From: Pseudomonadales bacterium
GTDB taxonomy: Bacteria; Pseudomonadota; Gammaproteobacteria; Pseudomonadales; Azotimanducaceae
Reading direction: 5' to 3'
DNA: 64,000 bases
NCBI GenBank assembly: GCA_022827905.1
Contig: JAJEIQ010000055.1
Coordinates: 1 to 64,000, forward strand
Below, piece after piece: positions 45,696 through 53,593 of this stretch. The translations under genes and the position numbers were made by a program. Numbering within the stretch: position 1 is the stretch's first letter; every line of letters starts with the position of its first letter. The notes under the pieces are model-generated. The model was not told the origin of the DNA and did no database searches. It worked only from the letters and a program-made list of their open reading frames with translations.

Positions 45696-46484
45696 ATGTC
45701 CAAACTTCTTGAGGGCAAAGTCGCCGTCGTCACCGGTTCCGCGGTCGGCATCGGCCGCGGGGTGTCGGTGCGGCTGGCCGAGGAGGGCGCCGACATCGTC
45801 GCCCTCGACGTCAACAGCCTGGAGAACCGAACCACTGCCGAAGCGGTGCGCGCCACGGGCCGGGAGTGTCTGCCCATCGGCTGCGATGTGGCCGACCGGG
45901 TGCAGGTGCGCAACGCCATCGATGCGGGTTTGCAGGCTTTCGGGCGCATCGACGTGCTGGTCAACAACGCCGCGGTCTGGGATGACTCCTCGCTCCTAAG
46001 CGGCACCTACGAGACCCAGACCGCCGCCTACGAGGCGTCCATGGGCGCTTGCGCGATGGGCAGCTACTACTGCGCCCGGGCTTGCGTGCCCGCCATGGTC
46101 CAAGCGGGCGGCGGGCACATCGTCAACATCATCACCGAGCATGTAAAGGAAGGGCACTACATCACCGGCATGCCGGCGCTCGGCTACGACTGCGCCAAAT
46201 TCTCGCAGTGGCGGCAGACCGAAACCTGGGCAATGGAGCTGGCGGACTCCAACATTCGCGTCAACGGGCTGTGCTTTGGCGCTACCGACAGCCCCATGCT
46301 GCGGGGCGCCGCGCCAGACTTGGCGGATTCAGCCATGAAGCCGGCGGACATCGGCCAGGCCATCGCCAACCTGATCGCCCATGGCGACGGGGGGCCGAGC
46401 GGCGAAACCTACCTGTTCGGCACCTCGGGCACCCCAAGGGAGGAGAGCTTGGCCGCCATCGCGGCTCTGGCACCGCAGGGGTAG
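45696..46484 (+). CDS. Short-chain dehydrogenase/reductase with atypical active site
   Basis: A 262-residue SDR. The dinucleotide-binding TGSAVGIG is at 13-20, NNAA at 90-93, and the catalytic YDCAK (Y164, K168). The usual catalytic Ser about thirteen residues before Tyr is absent: the strand reads NIITEH, with Thr147 near that place. The enzyme may be weakened or use a different geometry. It lies in a same-strand run with the TonB receptor and the quinone-reductase-like gene. Confidence 0.85.
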   Translation: MSKLLEGKVAVVTGSAVGIGRGVSVRLAEEGADIVALDVNSLENRTTAEAVRATGRECLPIGCDVADRVQVRNAIDAGLQAFGRIDVLVNNAAVWDDSSLLSGTYETQTAAYEASMGACAMGSYYCARACVPAMVQAGGGHIVNIITEHVKEGHYITGMPALGYDCAKFSQWRQTETWAMELADSNIRVNGLCFGATDSPMLRGAAPDLADSAMKPADIGQAIANLIAHGDGGPSGETYLFGTSGTPREESLAAIAALAPQG

Positions 46485-46520
46485 TTTACGCAGTCAACGG
46501 ATCGAGCAGGGGAGGGAGCC

Positions 46521-47552
46521 ATGACGGACCCATCGGCTAACGAGGGCGTCAACCAACAGGTCTATCTGAAGCAGGTGCCGGAGGGCATCGCCGGACCCGA
46601 CGACTTCGAGGTGCGCAGCGCCCCCATGCCGGAAATCGGCCCCGGCGAGGTGCTGGTGGCGGCCCACTACTTGGGCGTCGATGCCGCCCTGCGGCTGATC
46701 GTTCGCGACAGCGACGAGTTCCTGTTCCGGGTGCGTCCCGGCGATTTGGTGCGCGGCTCCATGGCCGGTCAGGTCATTGAGTCCAACCATTCTGACTACC
46801 AGGTGGGCGACTACGTGCTCGCCTCCCAAGGCGTGCAGAACTACGCCGTCAGCAACGGCGACGACTTGGAGAAGTGCGATGTCAGCCAAGCCCCCTTGGG
46901 CGCTTGGCTCGGCGGATTCGGCGTTTCCGGCTTGACGGCCTACTTCGCCATCACCGAGGAGTGCAAGCCGCAGCCGGGCCAGACCGTGCTGGTGAACGGC
47001 GCCGCAGGCGCCGTAGGCTCCATCGCCGGCCAGATTGCCCGCTTGGCAGGCTCACGGGTCATCGGCTTGACCAGCAGCGCCGAGAAGTGCCGTTGGCTGA
47101 CCGAGACGCTCGGCTATGACGTCGCCATCAACTACAAGGAGGGCAACCTCTACGAGCGCTTGGCGGAGGCAGCCCCGGACCGCCTCGACGTCGTCTTCGA
47201 CAACGTCGGCGGCACCATCCTCGACGAGAGCCTGAAGCTCATCGCCATGCGCGGCGTCGTGCTGTTGTGCGGCTCCACCTCCCAATACGCCGCCGAGACT
47301 ATGACCGGCCCCAACAACTACATCTGGCTCGGCACCATGCGCGCCCGCATGCAGGGCTTCGTGATCTTCGACTACGCCGACCGCTACGCGGAAGCCCGCG
47401 CCCGCATGGCCCGCTGGATTGCCAACGGCGACCTCAAGCTCGCCGAACACATCGTCGATGGCGACGTGGCCGACTTCCCGCGCGCCTTCCAAGAACTCTA
47501 CGAGGGCCAAAACCTTGGCAAGATGCTGGTCCGGCTACCCGCCGGGCGTTGA
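46521..47552 (+). CDS. NADP-dependent alkenal/quinone oxidoreductase (MDR superfamily)
   Basis: A 343-residue zinc-independent medium-chain reductase, close to the prostaglandin-reductase/CurA type. The coenzyme motif VNGAAGAVGSIAGQIARL is near residues 153-172, followed by a DVVFDNVGG substrate loop. The zinc ligand cysteines of alcohol dehydrogenases are missing, as expected for this branch. The start at 46521 follows GGGGAGGGAGCC. It is separated from the SDR by 36 bp. Confidence 0.87.
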   Translation: MTDPSANEGVNQQVYLKQVPEGIAGPDDFEVRSAPMPEIGPGEVLVAAHYLGVDAALRLIVRDSDEFLFRVRPGDLVRGSMAGQVIESNHSDYQVGDYVLASQGVQNYAVSNGDDLEKCDVSQAPLGAWLGGFGVSGLTAYFAITEECKPQPGQTVLVNGAAGAVGSIAGQIARLAGSRVIGLTSSAEKCRWLTETLGYDVAINYKEGNLYERLAEAAPDRLDVVFDNVGGTILDESLKLIAMRGVVLLCGSTSQYAAETMTGPNNYIWLGTMRARMQGFVIFDYADRYAEARARMARWIANGDLKLAEHIVDGDVADFPRAFQELYEGQNLGKMLVRLPAGR

Positions 47553-47699
47553 GCGAGCACCGAAGCGGAACAACTCCGCTGGGTTGTCCACCAGAATGCG
47601 CCGTAGGGCAGCGTGTCCTGGTCCGAGAAGCGGTTGGGGCCGGACAGCTTCACCCAGCAGCGGCCGGTGTCCAGGCACTCAAGCACCACCCGGAGCCGA
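47535..47699 (-). pseudogene. Remnant of a TIM-barrel amidohydrolase
   Basis: Two pieces of a metal-dependent amidohydrolase lie here in different frames: LDTGRCWVKLSGPNRFSDQD in one and RILVDNPAELFRFGAR in the next. These normally stand about a hundred residues apart in 2-pyrone-4,6-dicarboxylate lactonase-like proteins. They are fused by an internal deletion, so the gene is dead. It lies in the gap between convergent oxidoreductase and transporter genes and slightly overlaps the former's end. Confidence 0.6.
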
Positions 47700-47759
47700 G
47701 GGGCAGTTTGGTGTTACCGGTTTGAGATAGGGCAGTTCCATAGGTGAAAAGGACTGGCT

Positions 47760-49115
47760 TCACCACGGCACCCCTATCCGTGCCGTCCTCGCTTCCCGCC
47801 GCTCCAGGGCCGCCAACAGCCGCGAATGGCGCTCGTTGGTCACGGGGTAGTTCCAGACCAGGAAAGACGCCAGCAGGAAGAAGAACGTTGGGATGACCGC
47901 GTACTCCAAGCGGATCATCCACAGCCCCGCCGCGTTGGGGTCAATCTGCGGGTCGTAGCCGGTGAGGTTGAGCACCTGCAATGCGATGAACAGGCCCACG
48001 GCGATGCCGATCTTGTCGATGGCGCCGAACACGGCAAAGTACAGGCCGGCGCGCTTCTGCCGGGTGACCGCGGTGTCCACATCGACCACATCCGCCAGAA
48101 TCGCCAGCGGCAGGTAGGCAAACGCGCCGAAGCTGGCGCCCTTGAGAACGTAGAAGACCAAAAACGTGTTGTAGTCGCCCGCACCGAGGAACGCGGTGGC
48201 CAACACCATGAGCGCGGAATGGGCCATCGCGATGGCTAGGGAGCGATGTTTGCCGTAGCGGCGCGCCAGGAACTGCCACAGGGGTATGGCGGCCACGCCC
48301 ATGAGGTAGTAGAGAATGAACGTCCGGCCGATGCGGTCGCCCGCCTGCAGCACGTCCTCCATAAAGAAAACCAGCACGGCATGGCGGGACGCCTCGCCGA
48401 TCACGATGGCCAGCGCCACATAGACCATGCGCCGGAACGGCCCGATTTTCAGCATGCTGGACAGCTCGCGCCACCAGGCCCGCTGCCGGGGCGGCGAGGT
48501 GACCTCCCGTTCCGGGACCAACAGGAGCAACACCGCAACGGAAATCGGCAGGATCACCAGCAGGGTCCAGCCGATGCCGGTCAGCACCTCCCCGGAATCA
48601 CTGCGGCCGAGCCACTCCTGGTAGAACCAGATGACGACGCTGGCGCCGATGAGGCCGGCGATCACATAGACCTGACGGGTCGCCGTGATGCTCGCCCGCA
48701 CCATGTAGCTTTCGGAAAGCTCCGCGCCCCACGCGCTGTACGGCAGCACGACAATGGTCCAGCCTAGGTACACCACCATGTTCCAGATCAGCATGTACCA
48801 GATGTCCACCGGTGGCTCGGGCATGAACAGCTTCCAGATGCCGAGCATCATCACCGGCAGGCCAATCACCAAGTACGGCTTGCGCCGCCCGAAGCGGGTG
48901 CGCGTGCGGTCGCTGATCCAGCCCATCAACGGATCGGTGACGAAATCCGTCAGCCGGGAGACGAGCAGCACCGTGCTGATGGCGGCGAGCCCCAGCCCGA
49001 GTTCGCCCGCATAGTAGGGATGCAGGAACAGGGTCATGGGGTAGCCCAGCACCGCGATGGGAAGCCCCAAGCTGCCGTAGGCCAGCAACGTCTTGCGGCC
49101 GATGCCGGCGCTCAT
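47760..49115 (-). CDS. GPH-family sugar/cation symporter (MFS_2)
   Basis: A 451-residue inner-membrane transporter with about 12 helices. The family signature SRLTDFVTDPLMGWISDRTRTRFGRRKPYL is present; MFS_2/GPH members carry galactosides, pentosides and hexuronides with Na+ or H+. ATG 49115 was preferred over 49196, since it gives the usual short cytoplasmic start before helix one. The ribosome site is weak. Its position near TonB receptors suggests it moves the imported solute into the cytoplasm. Confidence 0.85.
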   Translation of the reverse strand: MSAGIGRKTLLAYGSLGLPIAVLGYPMTLFLHPYYAGELGLGLAAISTVLLVSRLTDFVTDPLMGWISDRTRTRFGRRKPYLVIGLPVMMLGIWKLFMPEPPVDIWYMLIWNMVVYLGWTIVVLPYSAWGAELSESYMVRASITATRQVYVIAGLIGASVVIWFYQEWLGRSDSGEVLTGIGWTLLVILPISVAVLLLLVPEREVTSPPRQRAWWRELSSMLKIGPFRRMVYVALAIVIGEASRHAVLVFFMEDVLQAGDRIGRTFILYYLMGVAAIPLWQFLARRYGKHRSLAIAMAHSALMVLATAFLGAGDYNTFLVFYVLKGASFGAFAYLPLAILADVVDVDTAVTRQKRAGLYFAVFGAIDKIGIAVGLFIALQVLNLTGYDPQIDPNAAGLWMIRLEYAVIPTFFFLLASFLVWNYPVTNERHSRLLAALERREARTARIGVPW

Positions 49116-49196
49116 TGAGACTGACTCACTGCAACCGGTTTTTTGTTCAGGTCTGGTGAATCTGTCGGAAAGAACAAGGTCGTCGTTGCTGCCCAA

Positions 49197-49562
49197 CTAG
49201 AAAAGCTGGTCCATGAGCCAAATGCCCGCAACGCCCGCGATGCCCAGCGCCATGGCCAGCGTCAGGTTGAACAGCTTGGACGAGACCGCCCGTAGCTCCG
49301 CCAGCACGTCGTCGAGGCGCCGATCGACGCTCTCAAACCGCTGATTGACCATTTCGAACTGGCGGTCGGTTTCTTCCTTGATGCGCTCGTAAAGCGCCTG
49401 CTGCGACTCCTCAACGGTTTCCCGCAGCCTCTCCGGGGTGACGGCGAATTTCTCGATCGAGTTGGCGATGGCCTCAAGGGTGGCGCCCGCCTGCTGCCGG
49501 TCCATCCCCGAGGCCTCGAGGCTTGTGGCCATGTCCGAAACTTCCTGTAGCGCCCGTTTCAT
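49197..49562 (-). CDS. Coiled-coil protein with C-terminal membrane anchor
   Basis: A 121-residue paralogue of 16413-16778, sharing the LEASG-(M/F)-xRxQA start, SIEKFA-x-TP-xRLR block and EESQQ block. The coiled coil (about residues 55-95) is followed by a membrane helix ending WLMDQLF. The identical lengths and conserved blocks show a small family in this genome. GAGGGGA precedes the start. Function is unknown. Confidence 0.7.
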   Translation of the reverse strand: MKRALQEVSDMATSLEASGMDRQQAGATLEAIANSIEKFAVTPERLRETVEESQQALYERIKEETDRQFEMVNQRFESVDRRLDDVLAELRAVSSKLFNLTLAMALGIAGVAGIWLMDQLF

Positions 49563-49693
49563 GAGTATATCCCCTCTTCTTGGGTTTGAAAGAGGTCATT
49601 TGATACTTGTGGGCCTGCCTTTGTCGTTAGCCAATCTCCCAACGCCTTGTAGGAAATTGTCCATGCGTGCGGGGAAGGGTGGCCATGGGCCGC

Positions 49694-50620
49694 TCAGCCC
49701 GTCACCGGCTCCGGCAGATAGCCCTCGTCCCGCGTCCAGATGAGCGGGAATTCGGGGCTCGCCATCGGATCTCCCGGCGAGAGGTGCTCGCTCTTCTGTG
49801 AATCCGGCGGGGTGCCCTCACGCGGGTGGTAGCGGCAGTCCTCGCCGAGGTAGCGGAGCGATACGGCGCGCCGCGGACGGTCCGTGGTGTTTCCTGTCGA
49901 GCCGTGGACCGTCCGTACGTGATGCACGATCGCGTCGCCGGGTTGGCACTCGACCCACTGGATGTCGTAATCGTCCTCATGGCCTTCGATGTCCGGGAGT
50001 GGCTTCTCGGGGGAGCCTGGCATTGGCTGGCGAGTCACGAAGCCGTTGGCCGCATAGATCGGCCAGCGGTGCGATCCGCGGATGTAGCCCATCGCCGAGT
50101 TCGACTTGACGACCACGTCGAGCGGCATCCAGATTGTGCAGCACTGGTCGCCCTCGAGATGGAAATACGGCGCGTCCTGATGGAAGGCCGTGCGGTGCAT
50201 CGACCGCGGCTCCTTCAGGAAAAACTGGTCGCCGTAGAAATTGATGCGGTTCGCGCCCATCAGCCGAGCGGCGACTTCGGGCAATGGAGCGTGGATGCCG
50301 AGGGTGCGCAGATCCGGAACGCGCAGGTGATTGAAGGTGCCCAGCTTGAAAAGACCCTCTGCCTGCGAGACCTCTTCATTGCTCGCGAGCAGCTCAGCGC
50401 CCATCGCTTGGAGCATGGGCGCGAGCTCGCTCGCGTTCAGCTCGTTCAGCCCTTCGGCTCTCTCTTTGCCGAAAACAAGCCCGAAGATGCGCTCCGCCTC
50501 TGCCAGCCAGACGGGGTCGAGCAGGCCTGGCAGGTGGACGACGCCGTGCTCGGCATAACACGCGACCTCTTCGTCGCGGACGGGGCGGGCGAGTCCTTCT
50601 GGTACGGGGGCTACGGACAT
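49694..50620 (-). CDS. Phytanoyl-CoA dioxygenase-like Fe(II)/2OG oxygenase
   Basis: A 308-residue non-haem iron oxygenase of the PhyH family. The metal site is H147-x-D149 (AFHQDAPYF) with the distal His239 (VHGSTGN) and a basic 2-oxoglutarate contact in RPRRAVSLRY. ATG 50620 has GGAGATG upstream; the longer frame adds a leader. It is the downstream member of a pair with the gene at 50760-51632. Substrate could be a phytanyl-like, quorum-signal or halogenated compound. Confidence 0.85.
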   Translation of the reverse strand: MSVAPVPEGLARPVRDEEVACYAEHGVVHLPGLLDPVWLAEAERIFGLVFGKERAEGLNELNASELAPMLQAMGAELLASNEEVSQAEGLFKLGTFNHLRVPDLRTLGIHAPLPEVAARLMGANRINFYGDQFFLKEPRSMHRTAFHQDAPYFHLEGDQCCTIWMPLDVVVKSNSAMGYIRGSHRWPIYAANGFVTRQPMPGSPEKPLPDIEGHEDDYDIQWVECQPGDAIVHHVRTVHGSTGNTTDRPRRAVSLRYLGEDCRYHPREGTPPDSQKSEHLSPGDPMASPEFPLIWTRDEGYLPEPVTG

Positions 50621-50688
50621 CGGGCATCTCCGGGTATGGGTGAAGAGTTTGACTGACTGTTCAGGAGCGATCACGCAATCTACAACAA

Positions 50689-50712
50689 TTTTGCAAAACG
50701 ATAGTATCTATC
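50689..50712. promoter_or_regulatory. AT-rich palindromes upstream of PhyH gene
   Basis: TTTTGCAAAA (50689-50698) and GATAGTATCTATC (50700-50712) are perfect inverted repeats in the 139-bp AT-rich gap before the gene starting at 50620. They are candidate operator sites. No confident -35/-10 pair was found. Confidence 0.35.
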
Positions 50713-50759
50713 TGTATTTAAAGTTATTTTGATTCGTTTCGGAGCGCCTAGAGACGTGG

Positions 50760-51632
50760 TCAGCCCTTCCCCCACATCACGGTCCGCAGCAGCAGCGCGG
50801 GTCCGCTGGCGATGCGCCCCACGGGGGTGTGGAGGAAGTCCTCGCGCCCCAGCAGAACCCGCATTTCGTAGGGCTTGTCGGACAGCCAGTCCTCGCCAAG
50901 GTGGTCGTAGCTCTCGATGGGTCGCAGGGCAAGCCGGCCGTACGTCACGTGCAGCACGGCACGCTCTCCGGGCGCCGTGCGTGGATAGCCGCCGTGCCAC
51001 ACCGACCCGTTCCAGACCACCGCCGAACCGGCCGGGCAGGCGGTGGCGATCGCGCCGCGCTCCTCCAGCGTTTCCTCGATCGTCGGGTGGCGGCCCTTCC
51101 GGTGCGACCCGGGCACCACCTTGGTCGAACCGTTCTCCTTGGTGAACTCGTCCGTCGCCCAGCAGAAGGTCACGAGTTGGTTGTGGACCGGGAAAGGCGC
51201 CGGCATCCAGCCTTGGTCGACATGCAGGGGGAGCGGGGGGCCTCCTTGGGGTTTCACCGACCCGATGACCTGCGAGAGCAGCGCGCCCTTGCCGCACATC
51301 ACTTCGGCTACGGCCAGAAGCTTCGGGTTCAGCACGGCCTCGGCGATGATGGGGTCCTTGTCGAGGAGCATCCCGACGCCCTCGTCGTGGACGCTCTCCC
51401 GGCAGAGGCGCAGGAGCGTGTCGCGCAGACGGCCGTTGAAGTCTGGATCGGCCAAGTCGTGAACGTAGCCGTAGCCGTCTTCCTGCAGGCTGCGGATGGT
51501 CTCGGCCAAACCGAGCGAGGCGACCTTCGCCTGGAGCCGGTCGTCAAGTTCGAACGGCTGGCGAGAGGGCGCCCTGACGTCTTCCACGGACACCGCCCGT
51601 GGGGCTTCCACCGATTCGGGCGACTCAGGCAT
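50760..51632 (-). CDS. Phytanoyl-CoA dioxygenase-like Fe(II)/2OG oxygenase
   Basis: A 290-residue PhyH-family oxygenase. The iron site is H137-x-D139 in PLHVDQGW, with distal His213 (SVWHGGYPR) and a downstream Arg for 2-oxoglutarate. It is only distantly related to its downstream neighbour. The start ATG 51632 has AGGAGG upstream. Both PhyH genes lie on the same strand next to the defence island and probably mark the end of the catabolic region. Confidence 0.82.
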   Translation of the reverse strand: MPESPESVEAPRAVSVEDVRAPSRQPFELDDRLQAKVASLGLAETIRSLQEDGYGYVHDLADPDFNGRLRDTLLRLCRESVHDEGVGMLLDKDPIIAEAVLNPKLLAVAEVMCGKGALLSQVIGSVKPQGGPPLPLHVDQGWMPAPFPVHNQLVTFCWATDEFTKENGSTKVVPGSHRKGRHPTIEETLEERGAIATACPAGSAVVWNGSVWHGGYPRTAPGERAVLHVTYGRLALRPIESYDHLGEDWLSDKPYEMRVLLGREDFLHTPVGRIASGPALLLRTVMWGKG

Positions 51633-52022
51633 CCTGCAATCCTCCTGGGGCACGCTCCCGCAGAGTTGGCATGACTTCAATGGCTCACGCGGCCGAGTGT
51701 ACGGAATTCTGCACCGCGCACTGCGTCTACTGCAATGAGCCATCAGCGCCGCAACCCCATGCAGTGCGCCGCCGGGCAGGCCGACCTCGCCGGGTTGCCG
51801 GTAGTGGCGGAAGAGGTAGGAGTCGCGTTATCATTTAACTGTCTGTTTTAATTGAATAAATAATGTATGGAAAGCCGCCGTCCCCACAATCGTCCCAACA
51901 TTGAGGACGCGAGCGAGCATGACGCTATGCGGCGGTCTGGCGGTTTAGCGGCATACGTGGGTTAAGTCTCGATGCGCGCCGGCTGCGTTGGCATTGCTTC
52001 GGTGGCAGTAGATGGCTAGCGG
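51633..52022. other. Intergenic region at the island border
   Basis: No gene was found in this stretch. An AT-rich block (about 51828-51870) stands out in otherwise GC-rich sequence and may hold a promoter. The change from PhyH-type genes to toxin-antitoxin and Dnd genes begins here. No direct att-like repeat was recognised by eye. Confidence 0.4.
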
Positions 52023-52610
52023 CTAGAGCACGATCGTGGCGGTGCCGGTGTGGATCAACGACGAGGGAGGCAGGCGGTCGAAGAAGAGAGCCAAGTTGGC
52101 GATGGTCGGAGCCTTGGCGGACGGGGACATTAGTCCGTGAGCGTTCGTTGAGGAATAGAGGTCGCTGGCGAGTCGCTGGGTAGGCGCCACCGAATGTCCG
52201 GGCATCACGCGCGGAAGGTGGGGAGGTAGGGCCGCACTGTATAACGCGCGGTGGTGATAGCCGATCCAGTCGCCGGTGAGTTCCTGGGTGGTTGTGTTGG
52301 AAGCGGAGCGGACGGCGGGGTTGGCGAAGTCGACAATTTGCAGGGACTGAGCGATCTGGTATCGGAAGACCGTCCAGCCGCTCGCGGGGGGCGGTCCTGG
52401 GACAAACCCAGAAGCGTAGGATCCGTAGAGGGCCACCGCTTCGAGGAGGGCCGTGACGGGTTCGGGAGCGAAGTAGAGCAAGGAGAATGTGCCGGAGCCA
52501 TCGTTGAAGCGATTGCGCGCGGCCGCAGAGGGCATATGCCGAGGGTTAGCGACGGCTGAGGGAGCGGCGCGAAACCAAGGACCTGCGCGGCCGAGAGGTG
52601 CGGAGATCAA
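52023..52610 (-). CDS. RES-domain toxin of a RES/Xre toxin-antitoxin pair
   Basis: A 195-residue RES-domain protein. The N-terminal WFRA supplies the conserved Arg. RFNDGSGTFSLLYFA and LLEAVALYG carry the conserved Glu. YSSTNAHGLMSPSA is the Ser-containing region. RES toxins such as MbcT degrade NAD+. The start overlaps the antitoxin's stop by four bases, so the two are coupled, antitoxin first. It is the left gene of the island. Confidence 0.8.
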   Translation of the reverse strand: MISAPLGRAGPWFRAAPSAVANPRHMPSAAARNRFNDGSGTFSLLYFAPEPVTALLEAVALYGSYASGFVPGPPPASGWTVFRYQIAQSLQIVDFANPAVRSASNTTTQELTGDWIGYHHRALYSAALPPHLPRVMPGHSVAPTQRLASDLYSSTNAHGLMSPSAKAPTIANLALFFDRLPPSSLIHTGTATIVL

Positions 52611-52921
52611 GAAAAGGAGCCGTCTTCGATCGAGGACAAGAAAGAACCGAGGAAGGCTCTCTCGTCGTCACTGCCTTTGATGAGATTCTGCGGGCACAAG
52701 CCGCCTAACGAGGGGTTGGGGGTTGCGAGCCAAGCCTTCAAGGCTGAGGTGGCATCGGCAGGGTCGGCCTGCTGAGTGGGAATCGGGATCTTAAAGGCTT
52801 GGACATCAGCAGGGACCGCGTAAGGGGACTCTTCTGGAGTGCTGGTCTTGGCGGGCGGTACGACGCCGAACAAAACCTGTATGCGCTTGACGAGCTCGGT
52901 GCGGTCGGGAGCACTATTCAT
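52607..52921 (-). CDS. MbcA/ParS/Xre-type antitoxin (toxin-binding domain)
   Basis: A 104-residue antitoxin. The C-terminal LATPNPSLGG segment followed by CPQNLIKGSDDERAFLGSFLSSIE is the Xre/MbcA/ParS toxin-binding domain. The N-terminal half is short for an HTH, which may be degenerate or absent. ATG 52921 was chosen because the longer frame has a poor leader. It pairs with the RES toxin directly downstream. The upstream 15-bp imperfect palindrome may be its autoregulatory operator. Confidence 0.75.
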   Translation of the reverse strand: MNSAPDRTELVKRIQVLFGVVPPAKTSTPEESPYAVPADVQAFKIPIPTQQADPADATSALKAWLATPNPSLGGLCPQNLIKGSDDERAFLGSFLSSIEDGSFS

Positions 52922-52922
52922 T

Positions 52923-52937
52923 ATGGCAGTATACCAT
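52923..52937. promoter_or_regulatory. Possible TA operator palindrome
   Basis: ATGGCAGTATACCAT, with ATGG/CCAT arms around GTATAC, lies directly upstream of the antitoxin start. A palindrome at this place fits antitoxin autoregulation, but the match is imperfect. Confidence 0.3.
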
Positions 52938-53194
52938 GGTGGCCAGTCGGCAGTGGTTGCAGAAAAGTAGCACAACCGGGCGGCAAACGCCGAGACGAGC
53001 CGAGCTTGTCGGGGTTCGATGGCCGGGAATCGAGCATCACAAGTCCACTGAAGGAGAAGTGGTGCTGGCCAAGGAGTTGAGGTTGTCGGGGAGATTGTAC
53101 AGGACGAGTCGGGACGGCGGACCGGAGTTGACAGTCTATGGTGTGGAGCGGAGGTGCGTGTCCTGGCGCTCAGTTCGTGGTTTCAGGTAAAGAG

Positions 53195-53480
53195 ATTCGG
53201 TGGTATTGGTAGGCGGGCGCGGCACCCCGGGGAAGGTGGTAGTGCGGACCGCGTCAATTGGACCCTGGGCAAATGGGTTGCGTATAGTTCGGGCCGCTGG
53301 CGCGGCGTTAGACGCAATCAGCTCCCGTCGGGGAGCCTCAAGGTGCCGCACCTCGGGAGCCGCGAGGTATGCCCGCGATGGGGATGGAAACCCGTCAGGG
53401 CCGAGCCTCCCTTTGCGAGGCTCAGTACGGACTAGCACAATTGGACCTGAAGCAGCGCCCTTCCTCACCGAGACTCGAGG
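53195..53480 (+). ncRNA. Strongly structured RNA, possibly a solitary HEARO/OMEGA RNA
   Basis: Within 53305-53423 four perfect hairpins follow one another: 53305-53315 (GCGT/ACGC), 53321-53336 (GCTCCC/GGGAGC with GTCG loop), 53341-53353 (AGGTG/CACCT) and 53403-53423 (GAGCCTC/GAGGCTC with a 7-base loop). CGGGAGC at 53354-53360 can also pair with GCTCCCG at 53321, suggesting a pseudoknot or alternative fold. The CGGACTAGC element after the last hairpin recalls the 3' part of HEARO/OMEGA RNAs, but no IscB/IsrB gene with RuvC or HNH follows, so it may be a solo or relict element. Boundaries are approximate. The open frames here are interpreted as chance. Confidence 0.4.
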
Positions 53481-53593
53481 AGCAGCACATGAAAGAGTAG
53501 GGGCTTGTTGCGTTGGCGGGGTGAGCAAGGGCTTCAGCCGGCTACAGGGTGTGAGTGCGGCGGGAAAGTGGTAGGCGAATTCGGATTGAGAGC

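Noticed and set aside
49826-51674. Plus-strand frames opposite the PhyH genes
   Set aside because: The PhyH genes on the minus strand have intact iron ligands; the opposite frames have no motif.
52936-53190. Short plus-strand frame between the TA pair and the structured RNA
   Set aside because: No ribosome site, no recognisable motif and poor coding character.
53195-53480. Group II intron or retron
   Set aside because: No reverse transcriptase and no domain V-like element recognised.
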